From an uncultured Alphaproteobacteria bacterium (GTDB lineage Bacteria > Pseudomonadota > Alphaproteobacteria > Caulobacterales > Caulobacteraceae), in assembly GCA_903928755.1 (NCBI GenBank), contig CAIYSH010000432.1, forward strand, positions 1-6,957: a DNA stretch of 6,957 nt, read 5' to 3'. Positions 1 through 5,421 of the stretch are shown here, piece after piece (position 1 is the stretch's first letter; each line of letters opens with the position of its first letter). The position numbers were made by a program, and so were the translations under genes. Below the pieces are notes generated by a model. The model was not told the DNA's origin, made no database searches, and saw nothing but the letters and a program-made list of their open reading frames with translations.

Positions 1-691
1 GAGCGAAGTCCATCCACCCCCAGGTCGGTGCGGAAAGGGCCAGGTCATTGTTGGCGGCGATCAGGGCCCGTCCCCGGGCGAACCGGACAGGATCGTGGGT
101 CAGCACATTGCCTTCAAAGGCTTCCTCATAGGGATTACCCACCGGACGCCGGGCATATTCGGTTCCCTTGCCCAACAGCATGTTCACCGCCACCAGCAGT
201 CGCGCCATGGGCGGCGCACGAACCCCCAGCATGGGTGCGCAGAGCACTGCACCTGCAAAGTGTGAGGCCTGGCCCCTGGCGAGGGTCATCAGGGTCAGAC
301 AGCCGCCCATGGAATGGCCGATGGCCATCCAGGGCTTTGGCAGGCGCCCTTCGAACGCCGCAAGTATGGCGGCATAATCATCGATATAGGGTTGCACCCC
401 CCTGGCATGGCCCTTGAGCCGGTCCGGGAGGTCACGGTGGGACAGGCCCTGCCCACGCCACTCCTGACACAGGACAACAAAGCCGCGGTTCAACAGGTCG
501 CTGATGACTTCAAAGTATTTCTCGATGGCCTCTGTGCGCCCCGTGGAGAGGACCACACTCCCCCTGGCCTTGCCCCTGGGGGTGAACAGCGCTGCGCGAA
601 GCTGGGCACCACCTGCGCCCGTGATCCATTCGGCGGCACCGTCGGCAGGAACCGGCGATTGGGGGATCGAAACCAGTGGGGCGGGAAGCAT
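1..691 (-). CDS. PldB-type alpha/beta hydrolase (lysophospholipase/monoacylglycerol lipase-like), 3' end cut by window edge
   Basis: The reverse strand reads open from ATG at 691 to the window edge, giving 230 residues without a stop. The protein has the serine-hydrolase nucleophile elbow GHSMGG at residues 125-130, so Ser127 is the expected nucleophile. Upstream lie GRTEAIEKYFE (51-61) and EWRGQGLSHR (77-86), which are typical of the PldB/COG2267 (Hydrolase_4) branch, where the GRTE segment takes the oxyanion-loop position. The catalytic Asp and His should lie in the missing C-terminal part, since family members are usually about 300 residues or more. No signal peptide is visible, so it is probably cytoplasmic or peripheral to the membrane. 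The likely reaction is ester hydrolysis of lysophospholipids or monoacylglycerols; the exact substrate cannot be read. It starts 10 bp after the SCP2 gene with a weak AGGA in the gap, so it is probably cotranscribed with it. Confidence 0.88.
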   Translation of the reverse strand, partial: MLPAPLVSIPQSPVPADGAAEWITGAGGAQLRAALFTPRGKARGSVVLSTGRTEAIEKYFEVISDLLNRGFVVLCQEWRGQGLSHRDLPDRLKGHARGVQPYIDDYAAILAAFEGRLPKPWMAIGHSMGGCLTLMTLARGQASHFAGAVLCAPMLGVRAPPMARLLVAVNMLLGKGTEYARRPVGNPYEEAFEGNVLTHDPVRFARGRALIAANNDLALSAPTWGWMDFA

Positions 692-701
692 GGTCAAAGT
701 C

Positions 702-1010
702 CTATGCCAGTTTTGCGAAAAGGGCCTGCATCTGAGGCTGAAGCGACATGGCCAGGGACATGTCGGAAACCTGGAGACGCCCCTTGATGACGGCGGTCAT
801 AGGATTGAGCTGCCCCTTGCCAAGGGCCTCCAGATCCCCGCGGCTGACCTTCACGGTAAGGTCGGCGGGCAGGTCATCATTGCTGACGCCAGCATCTCCG
901 ATGTGGATGAATCCCTCACCCTTCAGGTCGATCTTGAAGGACCGGCCCAATCCGGAGCTGGAGGCTAGGAGGTCAGCGATCCTGCGCGTCAAGTCTTCAA
1001 GGGTCGCCAT
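702..1010 (-). CDS. SCP2 sterol-binding domain protein, stand-alone, 102 aa
   Basis: A 102-residue protein made of almost nothing but an SCP2 (sterol carrier protein 2, PF02036) fold. Recognisable pieces are an N-terminal helix (MATLEDLTRRIADLL), the strand FKIDLKGEGFIHI (25-37), the core ADLTVKVSRGDLEAL (49-63) and the conserved GQLNPMTAVIKGRLQVSD stretch (66-83). SCP2 domains form a hydrophobic tunnel that binds fatty acyl chains or other lipids; no catalytic residues are expected. The start at 1010 was chosen because it begins at the usual domain start and has GGA/GGAAA just upstream; a TTG at 1070 in the same frame would add 20 residues with no domain character. It sits between a lipoprotein methyltransferase-like gene (71 bp upstream) and a lipase-like hydrolase (10 bp downstream), suggesting a lipid-handling unit. 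Bacterial SCP2 proteins of the UbiJ/UbiT type act in ubiquinone synthesis; nothing here specifically supports that role. Confidence 0.9.
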   Translation of the reverse strand: MATLEDLTRRIADLLASSSGLGRSFKIDLKGEGFIHIGDAGVSNDDLPADLTVKVSRGDLEALGKGQLNPMTAVIKGRLQVSDMSLAMSLQPQMQALFAKLA

Positions 1011-1081
1011 GATTTCCAATCCGTCACCTGGCCTCAATGTCGCCCGGCGCAGCGCGCTTGTAAACGCCAACAGGACAGTTC

Positions 1082-1939
1082 CTAGCCCGGTTTCCGAAAG
1101 CGCAGGGTCATACGGTCGCTCTCGCCGATCAGGTCAAACCTGCCGTGATCGAATGTTGGATCCGGCGGCTGCCCCCTTGGCGAGGAACGCCGCTCGGGTG
1201 GCAGTGTCCAGACCCCGAATGGATGGTCCCGGGTATCGAGGGGGTTGGCGTTGATCTCACTGGATGCCTCGAACAGAAAACCCGCCTCCTGCCCCATCTG
1301 TTCTGCCAGGCTCTGGAGAACGTAGCCGTCTGAAGCCAGAACATCAGGCACGCCTCCAGGCGTTGCCCTGTGTTCCTCCAAGCCAAGAACGCCGCCCGGC
1401 TTGAGGGCCTCAAAGGCATCGTGAAATGCTTTTTCGGCAATCCCCGCGGCCATCCAGTTGTGCAGATTTCTCAGAAACAGAACCAGATCAGCCGATCCGG
1501 GCGGTGCAACAGGTCCGCTGGTCGCCCCGAATTCCGTAATCACGACATCGCCATAGAGATCGGGATTTTGCCGGAGCTTCCGGTGATAGGCCCTAACAAC
1601 CTGGCCGGAGACCGGCGCGGCAGGATCGCCTGTCTGCAGGTCTGCGGCGTAAAGCCTGCCGCCGCTGGCCGCCAGGTAGGGCGCAAGAATCTCGGTATAC
1701 CATCCCGCGCCGGGCCAGAATTCGACCACAGTCGATTCCGGATGCAACCCCCAGAACTGAAGACTCTCCCGGGGATGACGCCAGAAATCCCGCGCCCTGT
1801 CGGCCGTAGACCGCCATTGGCCGTCGACTGCCCGGGCAATCGACATCGGGCTGCGCGGAGCCCGGCTGCGGGAACCGCAGGCCCCCAGGGCCAGGACGCC
1901 AGCCAGCAGGGCGCGTCGGGAGGGTCGCTCGAACGGCAT
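1082..1939 (-). CDS. Lipoprotein-type class I SAM methyltransferase-fold protein (COG4798-like), 285 aa
   Basis: The N-terminus has SRRALLAG (7-14), a short hydrophobic stretch and the lipobox LGAC ending at Cys21: a lipoprotein signal with paired arginines, possibly Tat-dependent. After a linker comes a class I methyltransferase-like domain: motif I VVEFWPGAGWYTEIL (71-85), an acidic residue after the second strand (YAADL, 97-101), SADLVLFLRNLHNW (149-162) in the motif IV position and LKPGGVLGLEEHR (179-191) in the post-motif position. These match the family called predicted methyltransferase (COG4798), which commonly carries export signals. Motif I has WPGAGW in place of the usual GxGxG, as in that family. 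If exported, it would act where SAM is not expected, so catalysis is uncertain. Length is normal for the family. An AGGG lies about 8 nt upstream of the ATG. It is the first gene of a leftward run that continues with SCP2 and the hydrolase. Confidence 0.85.
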   Translation of the reverse strand: MPFERPSRRALLAGVLALGACGSRSRAPRSPMSIARAVDGQWRSTADRARDFWRHPRESLQFWGLHPESTVVEFWPGAGWYTEILAPYLAASGGRLYAADLQTGDPAAPVSGQVVRAYHRKLRQNPDLYGDVVITEFGATSGPVAPPGSADLVLFLRNLHNWMAAGIAEKAFHDAFEALKPGGVLGLEEHRATPGGVPDVLASDGYVLQSLAEQMGQEAGFLFEASSEINANPLDTRDHPFGVWTLPPERRSSPRGQPPDPTFDHGRFDLIGESDRMTLRFRKPG

Positions 1940-1948
1940 GGTAACCCT

Positions 1949-1977
1949 GCCCTATCCCGTTGCCGCCGCCGGGTCAA
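1949..1977 (-). promoter_or_regulatory. Candidate housekeeping promoter for the leftward methyltransferase gene
   Basis: On the minus strand TTGACC (1977-1972) is followed after exactly 17 bp by TAGGGC (1954-1949). The -35 matches well, the -10 only in TA. The predicted start of transcription, near 1942, would leave only about three bases before the ATG at 1939, so the message would be nearly leaderless. Chance occurrence is possible. Confidence 0.3.
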
Positions 1978-1996
1978 AAATGGCTTGGCTGGCACC

Positions 1997-2024
1997 CTTG
2001 AATGCGGGCTGACCTCGCCCATCT
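1997..2024 (+). promoter_or_regulatory. Sigma-32 (RpoH) heat-shock promoter for hsp20
   Basis: CCCTTGAA, with the -35 core CTTGAA at 1997-2002, is followed after 14 bp by GCCCATCT (2017-2024). The RpoH consensus is CTTGAA, 13-17 bp, CCCCAT-T; the -35 is exact and the -10 differs only at its first C. It lies upstream of a small heat-shock gene in the correct orientation, which strongly supports the call. Transcription should begin near 2030, leaving a leader of about 110 nt. Confidence 0.8.
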
Positions 2025-2040
2025 CTTGGAAGGAGGCGCT

Positions 2041-2139
2041 GGAATTCCGGGCCTTCCGAAACCCCGCGAGGCTCCGGCGCGCGACCGTTTCGCCCCTTAT
2101 GACTGCAACCTTGCTTCGAAAAGAAGGATGTTACCTGAG
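2041..2139 (+). promoter_or_regulatory. ROSE-type RNA thermometer in the hsp20 leader
   Basis: The last leader hairpin pairs UUGCUUC (2111-2117) with GAAGGA (2123-2128) across a GAAAA loop. The pairs are U-A, U-G, a bulged G, C-G, U-A, U-A and C-G, so the Shine-Dalgarno AGGA (2125-2128) is sequestered by UUGCU, the hallmark of ROSE elements upstream of alphaproteobacterial small heat-shock genes. The stem extends outward through AAC (2107-2109) with GTT (2130-2132) across one C-U mismatch. Upstream, CCGGGCCT (2047-2054) pairs with AGGCTCCGG (2069-2077) with one bulged C, and GCGA (2081-2084) with TCGC (2090-2093), giving the multi-hairpin layout of the class. Heating should melt the weak terminal stem and free the ribosome site. 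Pairing was done by eye. Confidence 0.78.
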
Positions 2140-2598
2140 ATGCGCACGATCGATTTTTCCCCGCTCTACCGTTCCGTGGTCGGCTTTGACCGCCTGGCAA
2201 CTCTGCTTGAAACGGCGACTGCGGATTCTGCGAACGGCTACCCGCCCTACAATATCGAGCGGACCGACGAGAACGCCTATCGGGTTGAACTGGCTGTAGC
2301 CGGATTCAAGCCGGAGGAACTGACCATTGAGGTCAAGGAAAACCTGCTCACCGTTCAGGGCCGCAAGGCCGCCAATGATGGCCAGCGACGCTTCCTGCAC
2401 CGCGGACTGGCCGAGCGCGACTTTGAACGCCGCTTCCAGCTGGCTGATTATGTGGTGGTGACCGAGGCCCGAATTTCAGACGGTCTGCTTTCCATCGATC
2501 TCAGGCGTGAACTTCCAGAGGCGCTCAAGCCGCGCCGCATCGACATCGTCACTGCGCCAGCCCAGGCACCGCTGATTGAGGGCGAAAAAGCCGCCTGA
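2140..2598 (+). CDS. Hsp20 family small heat-shock protein (IbpA-like), 152 aa
   Basis: An ATP-independent holdase chaperone that binds unfolding proteins in the cytoplasm and passes them to the DnaK/ClpB system. The N-terminus MRTIDFSPLYRSVVGFDRL (1-19) is the class A (IbpA/HspA) signature. The alpha-crystallin domain spans about 35-132, starting at YPPYNIER (34-41), with VAGFKPEELTIEV (53-65), the conserved GLL (115-117) and the C-terminal oligomer anchor I-D-I (134-136). Length is normal for the class. The start at 2140 was chosen from the conserved N-terminus; an in-frame ATG at 2128 overlaps the AGGA ribosome site and would add four residues, and the frame is open further upstream only by chance. 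AGGA ends 11 nt before the chosen ATG, slightly long. Regulation appears double: RpoH promoter plus ROSE hairpin. It is monocistronic, ending in a strong terminator. Confidence 0.95.
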   Translation: MRTIDFSPLYRSVVGFDRLATLLETATADSANGYPPYNIERTDENAYRVELAVAGFKPEELTIEVKENLLTVQGRKAANDGQRRFLHRGLAERDFERRFQLADYVVVTEARISDGLLSIDLRRELPEALKPRRIDIVTAPAQAPLIEGEKAA

Positions 2599-2623
2599 TG
2601 ACGCCTCGCAGTCTGCCCATCCT

Positions 2624-2681
2624 CCCCTTGGGCGGACTTGAAGGGATCGACGCTGTGCAGCGTCGATCCCTTTTCAAGGGG
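2624..2681 (+). terminator. Strong intrinsic terminator after hsp20
   Basis: A perfect 15-bp inverted repeat, 2641-2655 against 2658-2672 (core GGGATCGACGCTG), folds into a long stem and runs into TTTT at 2671-2674. An outer pair, CCCCTTG (2624-2630) with CAAGGGG (2675-2681), could extend it. It lies 42 bp past the hsp20 stop and between convergent genes. Reading leftward the stem is followed by CTTCAAG rather than a T-run, so it mainly serves hsp20. Confidence 0.9.
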
Positions 2682-2711
2682 CAAGGCAATCCCGTCCAGG
2701 GAGGACATGCC

Positions 2712-3965
2712 CTAGACCGGCAGCCCTCTGGCTCCCTGCCGGGACACGCCGGCCAGTTCGGCCCGGGTCAGATCTGCGCCTGTGAAATCTGCTCTTGAAA
2801 GCTCTGCACCCAGCAGTCTGGCATATCGCAGATCCGCAAAGGACAGGTCGGCGTGCCGCAGATTTGCGCCCGACAGGTCGCAGGGGATGACCCTGCCTCC
2901 CGAAAGATAAAGCGGACCCATCAGGGCATGCCGCAGATCTGAACCCGAAAGGCGTGCGCCGGCAAGTCGGGTGCCCCGCAGATCGGCCTGCTGCAGATTG
3001 CATCCCCGAAGGTCTGCCCCCTCAAGATTGGCTCCCTGCAATTTCGCGCCCTGCATATCAAGGCCCGAGAAAACCGCGCCCTTGGCAGTGACCGCCGTCA
3101 GGTTCTGTTCCGACAGGGATCCGAGGGCATTCAGATTGGCATGGTTCAGGTCAGCAGGCTTGCCCCTGCGGCCGCCCGTTTCACACCAGTGCGAATGCGA
3201 GGCCATCATCGCCTTGTAGGCGGCATCTGCCTCGGGATCGGCGTGAACCGGATCCTGCAGGGCCCCGGCCAGATTGGCATCGCGGATTTTCCAGGCATGG
3301 GTTTTCGCCCCGAACAGCACGGAGTCACTGAGGTCTGCGCCTTCAAAATCAACATACGACAGATCCGCATCCGTCAGATCCGCACCGACCATTGTGGCAC
3401 GCTGGAAATTGGCCCGGACGAGCTTTGCTTCCCGCATGAGGGCATTGCTGAAGTCGGCGGCCACGCTGACCACGCCTGAGAGCCGGCTGCCCTGAAGATT
3501 GGCACCGGCAAATACGGCAACCTGAGTGCCCGCCTCTCTGGCCTTGGGGTCATAGAGGCGCTGGCTCCTGGAGCCATCTCCGGACAACGGGGCACCGGGA
3601 CGCAGATCAGCCTCGAAAAGGTCTGCGCCCGCCAGATTGGCCAGACTCAGGTTGGCAGAGCGGAGATCGGCCCGCTTCAGAAGGGCACCACTCAGGTGCG
3701 CACCGTGGAGGTCGCAACCGTAAAGTATGGCGTGCTCCAACCGTGCACCCTGAAGGAAACATCCCTTCATGACCGCGCCGGTCAGATCGGCATCCGTCAG
3801 ATTGCGGCCGCGAAGGTCGGTATCTGAAAGGTCTTTCCAGGCAAAATTGGCGCGAACGCCCCCGGGACGCGAGGCGCACATGCGCTCATGTTGCGCACAG
3901 ATGTCATCCACGGCAGCCTGGTCCAGCCTTTCAAAATCACGACGGGAGGGCTGGGTAAGGGACAT
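2712..3965 (-). CDS. Pentapeptide-repeat protein, 417 aa
   Basis: Most of the protein is built of A(D/N)LXX pentapeptides, which fold into a right-handed square beta-helix. Three blocks are visible: about 39-122 (for example LRGRNLTDADLTGA), 151-233 and 271-405 (for example LEGADLRGCNLQQADLRG). They are separated by a Gly/Ser/Arg-rich break (123-150) and a charged insert (236-270). Before blocks one and three sits a similar segment: AQHERMCASRPGG (24-36) and ASHSHWCETGGRRG (255-268). No signal peptide or membrane segment is seen, so it is probably cytoplasmic. The start ATG at 3965 has AAGG upstream; a TTG at 4001 would add 12 residues. Function is unknown: some pentapeptide proteins (Qnr, MfpA) mimic DNA and protect gyrase, but this one has no specific feature tying it to that role. 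It is downstream of the deaminase gene in the same direction but 154 bp away, so cotranscription is uncertain. Confidence 0.93.
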   Translation of the reverse strand: MSLTQPSRRDFERLDQAAVDDICAQHERMCASRPGGVRANFAWKDLSDTDLRGRNLTDADLTGAVMKGCFLQGARLEHAILYGCDLHGAHLSGALLKRADLRSANLSLANLAGADLFEADLRPGAPLSGDGSRSQRLYDPKAREAGTQVAVFAGANLQGSRLSGVVSVAADFSNALMREAKLVRANFQRATMVGADLTDADLSYVDFEGADLSDSVLFGAKTHAWKIRDANLAGALQDPVHADPEADAAYKAMMASHSHWCETGGRRGKPADLNHANLNALGSLSEQNLTAVTAKGAVFSGLDMQGAKLQGANLEGADLRGCNLQQADLRGTRLAGARLSGSDLRHALMGPLYLSGGRVIPCDLSGANLRHADLSFADLRYARLLGAELSRADFTGADLTRAELAGVSRQGARGLPV

Positions 3966-4119
3966 TTCGGGACAGCCTTGCAACGATGATCCCGGGTGCA
4001 AAGCCGCACTGTTGGCGCAGCTCGATCGGTTCCCGAACCTGTCATGTCAGGGTTTCGGAATTCCGCACAGGCAGGGTAAATCCCCCGGAAAGCATGGTCT
4101 TCAGCTGTGGATGAAATAT
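3966..4119. other. Intergenic gap between deaminase and pentapeptide genes, with an imperfect hairpin
   Basis: This 154-bp gap carries no convincing gene or terminator. CCGAACCTG (4033-4041) can pair with CAGG plus TTCGG (4048-4051, 4054-4058) with a two-base GT bulge and a six-base loop, and the overlapping GGTTC-CC-GAACC (4028-4039) is a perfect short palindrome. Neither is followed by a T-run, so an operator or leader structure for the pentapeptide gene is possible but unproved. Confidence 0.3.
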
Positions 4120-4551
4120 TCAGGACGGTCGATAGTCGACATACAGGACGCTGGCTTCTTCCTTGAGGAAGCCGAGCCTGACCGGAATACCGGCCAGTTC
4201 CAGCCGCGCAACACCCTCGCCCGCAGCGTGGACTGAAGGATCAGTGCAGCTTACCACCACTTCGGTGACTGCAGCAGCGATCAGCCGATCGGCGCAGGCC
4301 TCGCGGCCGGTGGTCCTGTGCGCACAGGGCTCCAGCGTGACAATGGCACGGGCACCAGCGGCGGATTTGCCAGCCATGTCCAGAGCGGTTTCCTCAGCAT
4401 GGGGTCGCCCGCCGATCCCGGTCACACCCTCACCGACGATCACCCCATCCCGGACCAGAACACAGCCAACAGCGGGATTTTCCGCCGTCTGTCCCAGATG
4501 GGTGCGCGCCAGCTCGATGGCCCGGCGCATGGCTTCCAGATCGCTGATCAT
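4120..4551 (-). CDS. RibD-like stand-alone deaminase domain protein, 143 aa
   Basis: A zinc-dependent cytidine-deaminase-fold protein most like the N-terminal deaminase half of RibD, which deaminates a pyrimidine intermediate in riboflavin synthesis. Visible motifs are ENPAVGCVLVRDGVIVGEG (24-42), the zinc/catalytic HAE (51-53; His51, Glu53), and TLEPCAH (72-78; Cys76) followed by Cys86 as the third zinc ligand. The end, FLKEEASVLYVDYRPS (128-143), corresponds to the end of the deaminase domain, so the reductase half is absent. RibD normally has a TPPC segment here; this protein has GREAC with one extra residue between cysteines, so the substrate may differ. The start at 4551 begins the domain cleanly; AGGAGG (4569-4564) is 12 nt upstream, and an in-frame GTG at 4575 precedes it without a ribosome site. 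It is divergent from the ABC exporter. Riboflavin, tRNA or nucleotide substrates remain possible. Confidence 0.88.
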   Translation of the reverse strand: MISDLEAMRRAIELARTHLGQTAENPAVGCVLVRDGVIVGEGVTGIGGRPHAEETALDMAGKSAAGARAIVTLEPCAHRTTGREACADRLIAAAVTEVVVSCTDPSVHAAGEGVARLELAGIPVRLGFLKEEASVLYVDYRPS

Positions 4552-4612
4552 CGCATCTTGTCGCCTCCTCCGCACCGGTCTGGCAAGTCTGCGTCAAGAA
4601 TTAGCCGCTAGG

Positions 4613-4666
4613 ATGAAGAAACGGGGCGGCAGTTTCGCATCCGGCAAAGCGTCAATGAGGCGGTAA
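4613..4666 (+). CDS. Possible 17-aa leader ORF overlapping the ABC ATPase start
   Basis: ATG at 4613 opens a 17-codon frame (MKKRGGSFASGKASMRR) whose TAA stop shares its last A with the ATG of the ABC ATPase gene (TAATG at 4664-4668). The peptide is strongly basic and has no recognised family. AGG immediately precedes its ATG, too close for good initiation. It could couple translation to the ATPase gene, or be chance. Confidence 0.2.
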   Translation: MKKRGGSFASGKASMRR

Positions 4667-5421
4667 TGGTGGATGCCCTGGTCGTTCGCGACCTCAACAA
4701 GAGCTTCAAGACTCCGGCCGTCAGCGGTCTGGATCTCGTGGTCAGGCCCGGCGAACTTTATGCCCTGCTGGGGCCTAACGGTGCCGGAAAAACCACGACC
4801 CTGAGAATGGTGGCCGGACTTCTGGCACCGGATTCAGGCACCATTTCGGTTTTCGGTATTGATGTCCTCAAGGATCCCCTGGCCGCCAAGCGCATCATTG
4901 CCTGGGCACCGGACGAACCCATGCTCTATGAGCGGCTGACACCTCTGGAGTATCTGGAGTTCGTCGCCGGGCTCTGGAACGTCCCACCCGATCTTGCGGA
5001 GAGCCGTGCCGAAGACCTGCTGCGCACCCTTGGCCTGTGGGAGGATCGCAACCGTCGTTGCGAAGGCTTTTCCCGCGGCATGCAGCAGAAGGCCGCCCTG
5101 GCAGGAGCCCTGATCCACGACCCCAGACTGTTGATCCTGGACGAGCCCCTGACCGGGCTGGATGCTGCCGTCGCCCGTCAGGTCAAGGACCTGTTACAGG
5201 CCAGGGTCGCTGCCGGTGCTACGGTCATCCTGACCACCCACATACTGGAAGTTGCCGAGCGCATGGCCGACCGGATCGGTATCATCCAGCGTGGAAGACT
5301 GCTCGCCGAAGGAACCCTGGACGAGCTGAGGGCACAGACCGCTGGCCGGGGTGGAACCCTCGAAGACGTGTTCCTGGAACTGACCGGCGACCATGGGGCA
5401 ACCAGGACTTCAAACCTGTGA
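4666..5421 (+). CDS. ABC transporter ATP-binding protein (ABC-2 exporter type), 251 aa
   Basis: The cytoplasmic motor subunit of an ABC exporter. Walker A is GPNGAGKTT (36-44), the signature is FSRGMQQK (135-142) in place of the textbook LSGGQ, Walker B is LLILDEP (155-161), the D-loop GLDAA is at 164-168 and the switch histidine is His192 in LTTHILEVAE. At the Q-loop position the sequence is APDEPMLYERLT (81-92), so the usual glutamine is replaced by Asp83, as in several ABC-2 multidrug, antibiotic or lipid exporters. Length is normal for the family. The tail TLEDVFLELTG (231-241) is the usual end of this subfamily. The start has GAGG five nt upstream. Its stop overlaps the permease start by 4 bp, so the two are translationally coupled partners. 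Substrate is unknown. Confidence 0.95.
   Translation: MVDALVVRDLNKSFKTPAVSGLDLVVRPGELYALLGPNGAGKTTTLRMVAGLLAPDSGTISVFGIDVLKDPLAAKRIIAWAPDEPMLYERLTPLEYLEFVAGLWNVPPDLAESRAEDLLRTLGLWEDRNRRCEGFSRGMQQKAALAGALIHDPRLLILDEPLTGLDAAVARQVKDLLQARVAAGATVILTTHILEVAERMADRIGIIQRGRLLAEGTLDELRAQTAGRGGTLEDVFLELTGDHGATRTSNL

Noticed and set aside
314..787. Plus-strand frame across the hydrolase gene
   Set aside because: A shadow of the minus-strand hydrolase and SCP2 genes, with a Gly/Pro/Arg-rich translation and no motif.
748..1254. Plus-strand frame of 168 codons
   Set aside because: Antisense to the SCP2 and methyltransferase genes; the Arg/Ser/Pro-rich translation is typical of GC-rich shadow frames.
2002..2139. 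Upstream extension of hsp20
   Set aside because: The frame is open by chance, but the predicted protein there is unrelated to Hsp20 and the region carries the promoter and RNA thermometer.
1370..2299. Long plus-strand frame of 309 codons
   Set aside because: It is antisense to the methyltransferase gene and runs into hsp20 in another frame; its product has no domain character, whereas the overlapped genes have clear motifs.
2712..3965. Pentapeptide protein as a quinolone-resistance (Qnr) protein
   Set aside because: It is about twice the usual Qnr length, has three interrupted blocks, and lacks any Qnr-specific context; only the repeat type is shared.
2712..3965. Short degenerate DNA repeats (for example CAGATCCGCA near 3360) as a CRISPR or satellite array
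   Set aside because: They are the coding trace of 15-bp pentapeptide units, in frame and degenerate, with no spacers.
4028..4047. LexA (SOS) box upstream of the pentapeptide gene
   Set aside because: The alphaproteobacterial box is GTTC-N7-GTTC as a direct repeat; here GTTC and GAAC are inverted with two bases between.
4562..4597. TTGACG on the minus strand as a -35 for the deaminase gene
   Set aside because: No acceptable -10 at 16-18 bp, and transcription would start on top of the AGGAGG ribosome site.
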